Assembly (NCBI GenBank): GCA_015179125.1
Contig: WHVA01000026.1
Coordinates: 372,001 to 436,000 of the forward strand
Origin: Gautieria morchelliformis
Taxonomy: Eukaryota; Basidiomycota; Agaricomycetes; Gomphales; Gomphaceae
DNA length: 64,000 nucleotides
Reading direction: 5' to 3'
Notes under the pieces: generated by a model
Told to the model about the DNA's origin: nothing
The model's input: only the letters and a program-made list of their open reading frames with translations
Database searches by the model: none
Program-made: the position numbers and the translations under genes
Shown: positions 36,201 to 45,030 of the stretch, in pieces
Layout of the letters: the number at the start of each line of letters is the position of its first letter
How positions within the stretch are numbered: the first letter of the stretch is position 1

Positions 36201-37229
36201 AGGATCCCCCTCAACAAGGAACAAGCGAAGAGTGAGATGAGCGAGCAAGAGGCCGGGACCACGGTGTATACCGACGGGTCAAGCATAAACGGGGGAGTGG
36301 GGGCAGCGGCGGTGCTATTTAGGAACGGGAGAGAGAGGAAGACGGCGAGGCTACACCTGGGCCCAGAAAGCGAGCATACAGTGTTCGAAGCGGAGCTGGC
36401 AGCGGCGGTGATGGGAGCAAGGATGCTGAACAACGAGAGGGGTGGGAGCTACACAATAGCAATGGACAACCAGGCTGCCATCCAAGCTACTAGACAAGAA
36501 CGAGCCATACCAGGTCAATACATGGTAAATGCTCTACACAGGCAGATACAGGGAGTGGTGGAGAAACAAGCAGGAGCTGAAGTAATTGTGAGATGGGTGC
36601 CAGGGCACGAAGGGGTAGAAGGAAATGAGAGAGCCGACAAAGAGGCGAAAAGAGCAGCGGAAGGATGGAACAGTGGCATGCAGTACATACCGACCGAGTG
36701 TTGAGGGAAGCTACCAGTGAGCAGAGCGGCAGAGATCCAGAGGCACAACGTGAAGCTGAACCGGGAAGCGAAGGAAAAATTTGCTAAGTCCCCCAGAGCG
36801 CTTCATGCACATGAGATTGACCCCACTATGCCGTCAGCAGCATTCTCGAAGATCACAAGAAATATGCCGCGCAAACAAGCGAGCCTGCTGGTACAACTGA
36901 GAACGGGACATATCGCGCTGAACAAACACTTACACAAAATTGGGAAAACAGCGTCACCCCTCTGCCCAGCGTGCAGGAGCGCTCCAGAGACAGTACATCA
37001 TTTCCTATTCCGCTGCCCAGCATACAGAGAGCAGAGAGGGAGACTAGAGAGAAAACTCAAGAGAGGAGCCAAATCGGTCAAGACGTTATTGGGGGGGCAT
37101 AAGGCGATGGAACATTTGTTCAGGTACATACATGACACCAAGCGATTCGAGGAGCAATATGGAGATGTAACGACGTCGAAAGGAAAGGCAGGAGTGGACA
37201 AAAGAAAAGAGGACAGGCGCAGAGGATAG
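33262..37229 (+). pseudogene. LINE ORF2: endonuclease, reverse transcriptase, RNase H, CCHC tail
   Basis: Endonuclease: RIRQQNVNKSL, AIQEPYIDF, WLGDFNRRHLVWD, SDHLPIDT (33262-34220). RT: KAPGENGIPNELIKQ, YLDIKGAFPSIV, GRGMDQGCLLSAI (34464-35800). RNase H: VYTDGSS, FEAELAAA, AMDNQAA, PGHEGVEGNERAD, with all acidic residues present (36260-36650). A final zinc finger reads CPACRSAPETVHHFLFRC (about 36963-37017). Damage seen: a frame change with a TGA near 34225-34240, FVDN in place of the catalytic FVDD box (about 35379-35390), and TGA at 36702-36704 before GKLPVSRAAE. The Asp-to-Asn change alone should abolish polymerisation. Confidence 0.85.
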
Positions 37230-37396
37230 GAGGAGCGAATCACATACCCCGCCCACATAGGCACGGACACACTCGAGGCTACGCCCAATGAGTTCAAGCA
37301 GGGAAAGAGGTCGAAAGGTGGGAAGCAACGGTCACAAGCAGGAATCTGTATACTTCGTCTTACATAGGGTGCGGCCCCAAAAGACGTAAAATTGGA

Positions 37397-37426
37397 TGAA
37401 AAAAAAGAAAAAAAAAAAAAAAAAAA
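37397..37426 (+). repeat. 3' poly(A) tract of LINE copy 2
   Basis: An almost pure A run (one G interruption) directly before the second target-duplication copy, as expected from target-primed reverse transcription. Confidence 0.9.
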
Positions 37427-38257
37427 ATGGATACGCACACCGGGAGGATCTTCCCCGATACTACCACAGACGCTGCCCACCCTCCTCTGCGGTACAAGCC
37501 CTGCAAACGCCTCATCCTCAACAACAGAGATGCCTGTGCACCCGATGCCTGGGTGATCTATCACCCACACCTCAGTTCACCTCATGTACCCGATGTAACT
37601 CATTATCACCCACACCTCAGTTCGCCTCATGTACCCCATGGCACCCAGGTTGGACGTATCCTGGAGATTCTGCGCGTCTCCGGGTCCGAGGACGACCGCC
37701 GCCGCATCCCAAGCGCGGTCCTCATCGAATCCTGGAGAGTCGGGGCACCAACTCCCCCTTACAACATGCCCGCAATCCTCCCCGGGGTGGAAACCACACA
37801 TAGGGTGGTGATAGTTGAGGTGCGTGCCATGGCGGCCTCATGCTTCTGTGACGTCCGACGCGAGCCCAGGCCCTGCTCTGCACGGTTAACGTGCAGCACA
37901 ATTGTGCAGGACACAATTGGGAGCCCTCTGGCATGAGACAGGTGACGCAGGAATGGGAATGAACAGGACACACGGTACCAGCACTCGTGCATAGGGGGGA
38001 CTTGCGGGACTTCGTGCTCAATGTGTGCCAAATGCGAGATGCCTGCCGGCTTGCACCATTTCGGGCCTCATGGGCCGCCCTCAACCGTGAGGAGATTATC
38101 CACGCAGGTGCAGCCATGGAGGTGGCAGCCCGCATAGCACCGAGGAAACCTGTCCATCGTGCGGCGAATGGGCCTCCTCGGGGGAGGCTGGGGGGGGGCT
38201 AAGTCTCTCCTTCGCTGATCACTATTTATATTGAGAGTAGACAACTGTACACCATTC

Positions 38258-38845
38258 TTATTCATTCACTGCGAGTAATTCCATCGCGGTCCCCAACTCA
38301 TTTGAGACCCCTGACAACTCCATAACCCAGCGCCTGTCGCGCATGCTATGCTCGCGCGCCAAGTGTACAGCCACCCGGTGCTGTCTCTGCAAGAGTTCCC
38401 ACATCTCGTCAGGTGCGCCGCCATCCTGAACAGGGCCAAGTGAGGCCCTCTTCCTGAGCCATTCCAGGTACTTGTCAACTTCGTCAGTGGAAGCCGTCAC
38501 ACTGGCCATGGGATGATCAATGGCGCGGGCAGTTTCCTGCCTACCGAGGCCTCGGGCTCTGGGTAGATCTCCCATCTCCATCGGCATGTCCGTGACAATC
38601 TGGACACGGGGGAGTGATTGTGGAGAGGGACAACCTTCGACGGGACCCGCTGAAGGCTCCCGCTGGGACCAACCCGTGGGCATAGCTGCCACGGGACAAT
38701 GAGCACGGGACAATGAGGTGAGTCTGCTATCATTGTTCAGATGTAGCCCCACACTCACTTTCATTGTCCATCGATGATTCCTCACTCCCATCCAGCTCCA
38801 CCTCACCCACCCCCGTCCCACTTCCTGCAGCCGCACCCACAACAA
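38258..38845 (-). CDS. Uncharacterised 195-residue protein, antisense and downstream of the transposase
   Basis: A single open frame from ATG 38845 to stop 38258, convergent with the transposase end at 38202. The C-terminal half (DEVDKYLEWLRKR, EMWELLQRQHRVAVHLAREH) is strongly helical and could form a coiled coil. The N-terminal half is less ordered and Gly/Arg-rich, so the true start may be further in or on another exon. I do not recognise the family. Its closeness to the transposase suggests it belongs to the same mobile element. Confidence 0.4.
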   Translation of the reverse strand: MLWVRLQEVGRGWVRWSWMGVRNHRWTMKVSVGLHLNNDSRLTSLSRAHCPVAAMPTGWSQREPSAGPVEGCPSPQSLPRVQIVTDMPMEMGDLPRARGLGRQETARAIDHPMASVTASTDEVDKYLEWLRKRASLGPVQDGGAPDEMWELLQRQHRVAVHLAREHSMRDRRWVMELSGVSNELGTAMELLAVNE

Positions 38846-39889
38846 GACCCTCTAACCCAAGGTCAGTTGGCTACATGACGCCATGTGTCACCACCCCGAC
38901 GCACCCAGAGCTGGCTCTGGCTTGACCCTCATCCTGACGGCCCTTGCACCCACACGCCCTCGCTTCTTTGGACTTGGTACCCGACCCGTGCCGCCCACAG
39001 ATTGCTCGAACCACTGAGTCTCTGATGTTTCTTCATTCAGAGGGCCGCCAGTCTCATGCCATGCAGACCTGACAAGGACACACACATGGCATCAGGTAAG
39101 TCCCTGAGGATTCTTGCGCATGGGTTAATGAACACTCACGCCTCGTGAAAATGCTGACGGTCCTTTCTTTTCAGGTGATCTGCACCCCCGCTGGCGTGTA
39201 TCTTGGGTTTCGAGTGCATGCTCAGCGAACGCGATAGAGCTGTTCGTGATGACTCAATACCACGAGCGGGCACTTGTGCCCGCTGGCCGACTCCCCGAGG
39301 CCCATTACCGCACCACGTAAGCCCACCCCTTCTTGACCCTTACTCCCACCTCCTCACTCCCACACCCATGGCGTCTTGAGGCTACACGCTCCCGAGCGTA
39401 TTGTCTCGCACGGCCCCCAGCCCCAACCCTGACCTGACACATAATTCTTTCACCCACACCCTGTTTTCCAGTCCGAGCCCAGCCCAATCCCTCCACCAAC
39501 CCCACCGACCCTCTGTGCCCGCCCTCAGCATCAGCCCTCGAGACTTCGCTACCCCCACCCCCCCACTGGATGACCTATCCCGCTTTGACAGCACGGGATC
39601 TCAGCACATGCCCCCTCAGCTCCAGCATGAACCCTCTGGCCTGACCATCTCACCCCCTAGCCCCACTCCTCCTCTCAGTATGGCGGCCACAACCTCGCCA
39701 ACCACGATACTGAGTTGCTCGACTCTGACCCATCCCAAGCCGCCCACGCTCATGTCTCGACCTCCACGATTGATGCTTTAAAGCACCCACTTTGTGCACA
39801 CTGCTACACAATGCAATGACTTCCATGTGTTCTTTCGCATGTGTGCATTTCTCTCCCATTTTTGAAAGAACTCACCATCCCACTCACTG
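38846..39889. other. Low-information stretch between two ORFs
   Basis: C/T-rich on the plus strand. A 126-codon Pro/Ser/Thr-rich plus frame (39401-39781) could be a disordered exon of the gene that follows, but no splice pair confirms this. Confidence 0.35.
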
Positions 39890-41576
39890 CAGATGGGAGC
39901 TGGATTGGGCCGGGCATACCTAGTGGCCCTGTTCTTTCGCATCGAGACATCCCTTGCGCGCTGTGATGTTGACATCACGGCACTTACCGATGAATTTCAG
40001 GCCCGCCTTGAAGTGACCTTTGCCCTCAACAAGGAACAGGCGGTGCGTGTATAGCTGTACGTCCCAGCCCGCCGCTCTCACCGGCCCCTACCTCAGGCCA
40101 ACATACGCCTGGTTGCCCAAGACCTGATATATTCAAGCCACCGAACATCATATCTCACACTGTTTTTGGATGTTGATGTGCGTTGGACCGCCGTCTTTGA
40201 ACATCACCTAAGATAGGGGACACCAGGAACCAACCACCTTTACGTAAGCGAGCACGCCAGTAGCAGCCGCCTTCCGACATCCTCAATTCCACCGACATAT
40301 ATTAAGGTCTGACTTATTTGAGTCCTAAGGGTTTCTCTCAATATGTCTAGTTTGAATTTGTAGGAAAGGGTTTAGCTAAATAATGCAGGGTAGCTGAGTT
40401 ATATACTCTTGAAGTGCAGACTAAGAATTTTTTTCCAAATACTTTATTTTGTGTTTTGGAACCGTTTGGGACACATTTTGTATTTTCCAACCACAACATT
40501 TGGCGCGTCACGTGACATTATTTGTCAGCTTTCTCAGCGCTTGGACGTTGGCGCTCAGTGACGGATGACCATTCTGGGAGGTCACGTGCCACGTGACACA
40601 GCAAATTGGTCAAACATGGGCAGAGTCCCTTGCCCAGTAACATATTAGCAAGTCAATCAAAAGTATAGTAATTAGATACAAAATTTACACTTCTGTATAT
40701 CAAAATTGAATTATCTGGCACACTTTTGGAAAATTTGAAATCCAAGTCTTTCGATTTGGCGCATCACATGATCTAAGCGCTCGCTTACGTCAGGGTGGTT
40801 GGTTCCTGGTGTCCCCTATCTTATGCTCACCGAACCCTGTTTCCAGGCCCTTGTCCGCAAGGATTGGAAACGCCTCGGCATTATTAATGTTTACGGGAAC
40901 CCATCGCGCGAGAAAATAGTTAGCTCCAGCATCAAGCAAATCTGCTCAAGTGTACGAAATGCCTGGCGTGCCGATGTGGGTGCTCTCAGAGCCTGCAATA
41001 CTCAGAACTGACACTGCACGGCCAGATCCGGGACAGTTGCCTCGGGAGCAAGACCGTGTGTCTTGCCCAGTTCACCTTCGAAAGTGCTAGCAAATACAAG
41101 ACGGGTGGTCCTGGAAAAGACCTCAGTGCAATGTACAGTGTCCACAATGCACTACTAGTGAGTGCCAGGTTTGTGATCCTCGTGCACACTCACATGCCTC
41201 CCTGCCAGCGTCGCTTCACATATGAAAACCCCGCGCTCGTTGACCGGGTGGAAGGGGAACCCGACGACGACGATGCCCCAAATCCGAGGGACAAAGAGAC
41301 CCGAAAACGCAAGAAAACCGCAGTTGCACGTGTCAATAAGGGTGAGGACTACTGGTCCTGCGTGGATAGTTGGTTCATGGGGCTGATCACCGCATGGGGC
41401 GCTGATATAGGGTCAGGCGATTGGAAACAGTGTGTGAGATCACTCTTGGTGCTCACAACTCACTCATAGGCCCTGGGTGCATACTAGATACATTGATGAA
41501 ATGTGTCAGCGCGATGCTGACATGTTCCCGCAAGTCAACACCAACTATGCAATTAGCTATGCAGTGCCCAGTTGAG
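39890..41576 (+). pseudogene. Uncharacterised transposon-linked gene split by a MITE
   Basis: Plus-strand pieces read in order: GLGRAYLVALFFRIETSLAR, ANIRLVAQDLIYSSHRTSYL, VDVRWTAVFEHHL, [MITE 40211-40821], LTEPCFQALVRKDWKRLGII, SIKQICSSVRNAWRADVGAL, CLAQFTFESASKYKTGGPGK, RRFTYENPALVDRVEGE, NKGEDYWSCVDSWFMGLITA, and WVHTRYIDEMCQRDADMF ending at TGA near 41574. Short GT...AG introns explain most joins. The order and style resemble long uncharacterised proteins I associate with Agaricomycete transposons, but I cannot give a function. The MITE in the coding part makes it non-functional unless the MITE is spliced out. Confidence 0.5.
40211..40821. mobile_element. 611-bp MITE with about 40-bp inverted ends and TA duplication
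   Basis: Left end AGATAGGGGACACCAGGAAC and right end its inverted copy (GTTCCTGGTGTCCCCTATCT). Similarity continues through ACGTAAGCGAGC for about 44 bp. The dinucleotide TA flanks both sides (40209-40210, 40822-40823). No ORF lies inside. TIR plus TA duplication fits a Tc1/mariner-type MITE. The interior carries short inverted stretches and GCGTCACGTGAC. Confidence 0.88.
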
Positions 41577-41611
41577 CCGTGCGGCACCGCTGCAAGCGAC
41601 CACAAATACGG

Positions 41612-41858
41612 CACTGCAGAAAGCGCCGGCACCTAAAAATCGGATGAAACGGAACTTGATTTCAGTACAAAACCAGCTAAAAATCAGTACTTGAGCACTG
41701 ATTTTTAGCTCCCAAAGCATTCCCAGCCCCTTCGACCATGAACTGATTTCTAGTAGTGAAAATGTCCCACTTTGTACTGTTTTTTAGCTCAAAAAGAACT
41801 TAATTCTAGCTTGTTTAGCACTAATAAAAAGTACATTCAGAACTAATTTTTAGGTACA
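41612..41858 (-). repeat. R2 terminus, copy c
   Basis: Inverted match to 21119-21368, with the foldback around AGCTAAAAATCAGTACTTGA and the inner start TGTACCTAAAAATTAGT on the minus strand. Confidence 0.85.
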
Positions 41859-41862
41859 TATA

Positions 41863-42147
41863 TTATTGCCTAGCGAGCGGATAGGAACTGGTACTGGACA
41901 GAAACAGGACAGAAATACTGAGATATGCAGCCACCATGAAACTGAAGTATGAGCTGGCGTAGCGCCTGACAGGACTGGTAACAACTGAACCCACAGGAAG
42001 TCCGGCGTCCATTCGAGGGAATATGTGGGGAACCCCTGCGAGTATGACGAGTGGCACTGAGATGGCATTAAGTGCGAACGAAGGTGGGTCTCCAGTTGAG
42101 GTAGTCATGGACAAATTTGTGGCCTCTGGACGAGGGGAAGACAGCAA
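41863..42147 (-). CDS. Short hydrophobic ORF ending at the R2 terminus
   Basis: 94 codons ending ...VLFLSSTSSYPLARQ-stop, ten bases before R2. A single hydrophobic segment (YFSFMVAAYLSISVLFLS) near the C-terminus could span a membrane. In copy b a related sequence (…DQYRFTYARQ-stop) ends at the same distance from R2, so at least this 3' end belongs to the transposon rather than to a captured gene. It could be the last exon of a longer protein. Function unknown. Confidence 0.35.
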   Translation of the reverse strand: MLSSPRPEATNLSMTTSTGDPPSFALNAISVPLVILAGVPHIFPRMDAGLPVGSVVTSPVRRYASSYFSFMVAAYLSISVLFLSSTSSYPLARQ

Positions 42148-42359
42148 GGGCAGACAAGAGAGGCAGTGTCAAACTCAACACTGAGCAGGAGAGGAATCAT
42201 GGGTGGATGCACTGCGCAGGTTGCTGTAGGCCATTTCCTTGATATACAACGACGCAGGTGAGTGACGGTGCAAATAGATAGGAGCTGCGTACGTCAATTT
42301 CGCCTGAGAGTAGAACATCGTATAGGAAGGGACATCCACACACACGACACTACAAGCCA

Positions 42360-43270
42360 AGCGCTCCGTCTCGAGCGAGGTCCGCTGCAAGTCCGCGTCG
42401 CCGTCCGACGGCGCGCGCTGGGGCTCCCCCTCCGCACCCGCGCCGTTCGTGCGCATCATGCGCTCGTGAGTATTCGTCATGGGGTCGTGTGGTGTTGCTG
42501 TGGGCCCTGTCATGTCATCAGGTGTCCGCATGGCTGCGTCTTGAGTCCTCGACGCCTGTGCCGCCGCTGTCCCCCTCCTCACCATCTCTCTGTCACTCAT
42601 TCCCATCCCCCTCGTCTCCCTTTCCCTCGGCCCCTTGTTACTCATCTCCTGGGCCTGCTTCATGGCGTTTTTTGTCGGTGCTGTGGGCTCGCGAGTCGTC
42701 ATGGGGGTCATGGCGATAAGGGTGTGCTTTGCAGGGTCATCTAGGGGTGCTGTGTGGATGGCACTCTGGCTCTCCGGCTCCGTGATCTCGCGTGTCCCTG
42801 TTGCGTCCTCGTTGGTCTTTCTGGCTGGCCGCTTCTGTCCCTTGTCTGTCCCTATCCCTCTGCCTGGTCCCTGTCTCCTTTGTCCCCATCATCTGGTGGG
42901 TCTGTGCTGCGACGTCATTCGTCTGTGCCGCTGTCCTGCGAATCAGCGTGTTCTTGGGTGTTCCCTGCCCTGCGTTGCGTCTCTGTGACGCGTCCTCGCG
43001 TGTCCCCGTCGCTGCGTCATTCGTGCGCGTCATGCGCTCGCGAGTATTCATCGTGGGGTTGTGTGGGGATGCCGTGTGGGACTGGGTCATGCTCTGGACC
43101 GTCTGTGTGGCTTCGTCCTGTGTCCTTGCCACCTCCGCCGTCTCCCCTCTCTGCCTCATCATGCTCTCCCTTGTCCCGTTCATTCTTCCCTCGTGCTCCC
43201 TTGTTCCCATCTCATTCCTGTCGTCCCTCGTCACCATGATCTTGCGGGCCCACGTCGCAGCGTCGTTCGT
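42360..43270 (-). repeat. Degenerate internal repeats in a coding-like, GC-rich region
   Basis: Minus-strand reading gives repeated Thr/Arg/Met-rich blocks (HNPTMNTRERMTRTNDAATG against HDPMTNTHERMMRTNGAG). At DNA level CGTGCGCATCATGCGCTCG at about 42449 recurs as CGTGCGCGTCATGCGCTCG at about 43022, and GTCATTCGTCTGTGCCGCTG at about 42915 recurs at about 43262. This looks like minisatellite expansion, not a conserved domain. Confidence 0.5.
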
Positions 43271-43335
43271 CTGTGCCGCTGTCACGTAGGCGTAGGCGTC
43301 GCTGGGGCCTCCTGCGTCGGCACGGCGCCCGCGGT

Positions 43336-43971
43336 TCATTGCGACGTGTTGCTCCCCATGAGAGTGAAGCCGCTTTGCGGGCAGCCGTCCTTCCAGAAGC
43401 CACTGCCCGTCCGCACGCTCGCGAGCGCGCCCACGCGGGGCCGGACGGCTCGACCCACCCGGAGCTCTGGAGGTACTTGCGCATGGGGACGCTGAGGAGC
43501 GCAGCGCCCTGGGTGCCCCAGTCGGCGACGAGGAGGGCGTGCAGCGCCGCGTGGGTGGACATGGAGATGAGGAAGGCACGCGGGGAGGCGGCGGGGGCGA
43601 TGGTGTGGGCGTAGGGCTTCCTGCGCGGCGGTCAGAACAAAGTACACAGTGATGCACATGCACAGGCACAGGCGCAGGGGCACGCAGTGGCTTACGAGAA
43701 GAACACGACGTCGGCGTCTTGGATGAGCTGGGCAGCGGCACGGTCCGCGGGGTCAGTGTCCGTGATGACAGGGGATGGGGGAGACGACACACCTGCTCGA
43801 CGCCCGCGCGGGTGACTCCGAGACTGAACACACAGCGACAACAACAACAACAACAAAAATCCGGATGAAAGCTGAGTAAGCTATCACTGGGGTGAATATA
43901 TGACATACCACTCATTGGCCATGGCCCGTACGTCTACAGGAAGCATCCATAGGGCGGGTCACAGCCAGTCG
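43336..43971 (-). pseudogene. PfkB-family carbohydrate kinase, C-terminal part
   Basis: Minus-strand exons 43971-43909, 43823-43793, 43727-43696 and 43620-43336, joined by introns of 85, 65 and 75 bp, read VDVRAMANEC, LGVTRAGVEQ, LIQDADVVFFS, KPYAHTIAPAASPRAFLISM, HALLVADWGTQGAALLSVPM, RKYLQSSGWVEPSGP, then after a one-base frame change LASVRTGSGFWKDGCPQSGF. This fits the second half of ribokinase/ketohexokinase-like PfkB proteins, which phosphorylate sugars. The N-terminal sugar-binding half is missing and a stop lies just upstream of the first exon. The fragment lies inside the 3.4-kb transposon. Confidence 0.65.
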
Positions 43972-44191
43972 CTGCGAAGATTATAAGTACGATATCATGT
44001 CCATCAGTGAAAGAAGAGAAAAACATAAGAGGTCACAGTTTGTACGCGATGGTTTGGTAGCGACCGCAGAGGGGCGCCCACTGCGAACACACGACGTGGA
44101 AGGTGCATAGAATCATAAGGATCAAACCGTGGGTTCTGACGAATCCGATAGAGTCAACGCTCGCGCGCTCCCGGAGAGGTGTCCTACTCAC

Positions 44192-44343
44192 TGATGCTCT
44201 GATAAGTCAGTGTCAAAATAGACCGCCTCAGCGGTGACAAGGTCGAGCTGCTCGTCGAAGACAACAGCGCACAGCTGCTCGGTTGCCAACTCGAGACCAA
44301 GAAAATGGGTGGGTTTACCAGCTGGGGGCGTCTTGGAAAGCAT
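44192..44343 (-). pseudogene. First exon of a D-xylulose kinase, isolated
   Basis: From ATG 44343 the minus strand reads MLSKTPPAGKPTHFLGLELA, TEQLCAVVFDEQLDLVTAEA and VYFDTDLSEH, then a GTGAGT donor. This matches the N-terminus of fungal xylulokinases (LGxDLSTQQLK..V.DE.L.VV..E.V.FD.DLP.Y), the start of the FGGY kinase fold. No following exon (TRGGV..., ATP- and sugar-binding parts) is found in the next kilobase, so the gene is a one-exon fragment captured with its splice donor. The copy lies inside the 3.4-kb transposon, next to the PfkB piece. Confidence 0.65.
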
Positions 44344-44794
44344 GTTTGAGCTAAGAGAATGTGTAGAGTATGAGAAAGAGAAAAGAAAGTGATGAAAAAA
44401 GAAAGTGATGGGTGTCGGGTGGAGAATGCAAAGGCCGGTCAGCACCCCAACACCCCGAGTAATCAAACAGGGGACAAAGATGTACCCACCCAAATCTTCC
44501 AGGATTGACCTCCCTCATCCACATCACTCCTGAGGCGTCTCGCTAAAGTTGTCAAGGACATCTGTCAGAGCCAGAGAATAGTTTAGCTTCGATGGGGGAT
44601 TCCGCGTGTCTCAGCACCGGTGTGTTGATCCGCCCAAGGCAGCAGATGTATGCGCTTGCAATGGGGTCGAGGAAGGAAGGCTATTAAAGCAGAGAATCAA
44701 AAGAATTCGGGAAAGAAAGCAGTGACCTGTACATGGTGGACAAGCAGCTGTCTGCAGTCGACAGAAGCGGCGATTTTGAAGACGGTGTTTGTGG

Positions 44795-45030
44795 ACCCGG
44801 AGATTGATCATGATTAGGTAGAAAAAATAATTCATTGGTCATTGGTCATTGGTACTGTACTGTTTGACTTTGCATTTTGTCCTGTACTTAAATTTCAGTA
44901 CTTGTATAGTACTGATTTTTAGTGCTCTGTGAAACTATTTTTTGGGGACTAAATTTCAGTACAAGTCGGTACTGTAATTTAGCTGTAGTGCAAGCGGAAC
45001 TGAAATATAGCGCTTATTCATCCTACAGTG
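44795..45030 (-). repeat. R1 terminus, copy c
   Basis: Inverted match to 6281-6524 and 18000-18232, including GATTGATCATGATTAGGTA at the inner side and CATCCTACAGTG at the outer end. A short plus frame ending VFVDPEIDHD-stop is kept in similar form next to all three R1 copies and may be the C-terminus of a transposon gene. Confidence 0.8.

Larger units (their letters stand above)
31348..37426 (+). mobile_element. Tad1-like LINE, copy 2 (full length)
   Basis: A 6.1-kb non-LTR element with leader, ORF1, ORF2 and a 3' poly(A) tract. The target duplication is ATGGACACGCAC (31336-31347) and ATGGATACGCAC (37427-37438), differing in one base of twelve. It lies in the C-terminal part of a transposase ORF, whose frame resumes after the poly(A). 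Clade Tad1/I is inferred from the gag-like ORF1, APE endonuclease, RT and RNase H with a terminal zinc finger. ORF1 is open; ORF2 is not. Confidence 0.92.
27741..38202 (+). pseudogene. Large intron-rich DNA-transposon transposase, interrupted by a LINE
   Basis: The product would cut and move its own DNA element. In order: a zinc-binding N-terminus (CQACQ...H...HR, about 27860-27930); an acidic linker; RSVFSDRQVDLFLWMLKVNG; GALGHRYYVNNLAQLIAQ; EMANPRVHPWLHFYPEES; LYCDDTSGN; NIAPPLEML; LALLGDNPMQSD; DTPVEILHVILLGFVKYFWR; APPILFATEQFESFNAVIRA; NRHAPSRDIANAFAQGNRV; and, beyond the LINE, VGRILEILRV, VNVQHNC and FVLNVCQMRD. Introns that keep the frame include 28748-28795, 29184-29240 and 29539-29604. 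A TGA at 29753-29755 replaces the Arg expected after KYFC, so this copy is dead. It belongs to a family abundant in Agaricomycetes; I would place it near CACTA/EnSpm (Plavaka-like) but cannot exclude another DDE superfamily. The element's ends were not found. Confidence 0.75.
41612..45030. mobile_element. 3.4-kb gene-fragment-carrying transposon, copy c (inverted relative to copy b)
   Basis: The left end is R2 (CACTGCAGAAAGCG, 41612) and the right end is R1 (…CATCCTACAGTG, 45030; minus strand CACTGTAGGATG). Both termini match the 18000-21368 element in reverse order, and the two lengths (3369 and 3419 bp) are close. The interior is different: pieces of a PfkB sugar kinase and a xylulokinase, a hydrophobic minus-strand frame and a repetitive coding-like region. 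I see no matching 8-bp duplication here, so one end may be altered. No transposase is present. Confidence 0.65.

Noticed and set aside
38258-38845. Assignment as a second transposase subunit
   Set aside because: No motif supports it; only its position next to the transposase suggests a link.
21119-41858. R2 copies as the inverted ends of one 20.7-kb composite element
   Set aside because: The gene-side sequences next to R2 (…ARQ-stop) face outward from this interval, so R2 ends belong to the two separate 3.4-kb elements and not to the DNA between them.
42737-43915. 392-codon minus frame as a single protein
   Set aside because: It runs over introns and out-of-frame exons of the PfkB fragment and continues through minisatellite-like DNA; it is not a plausible protein.
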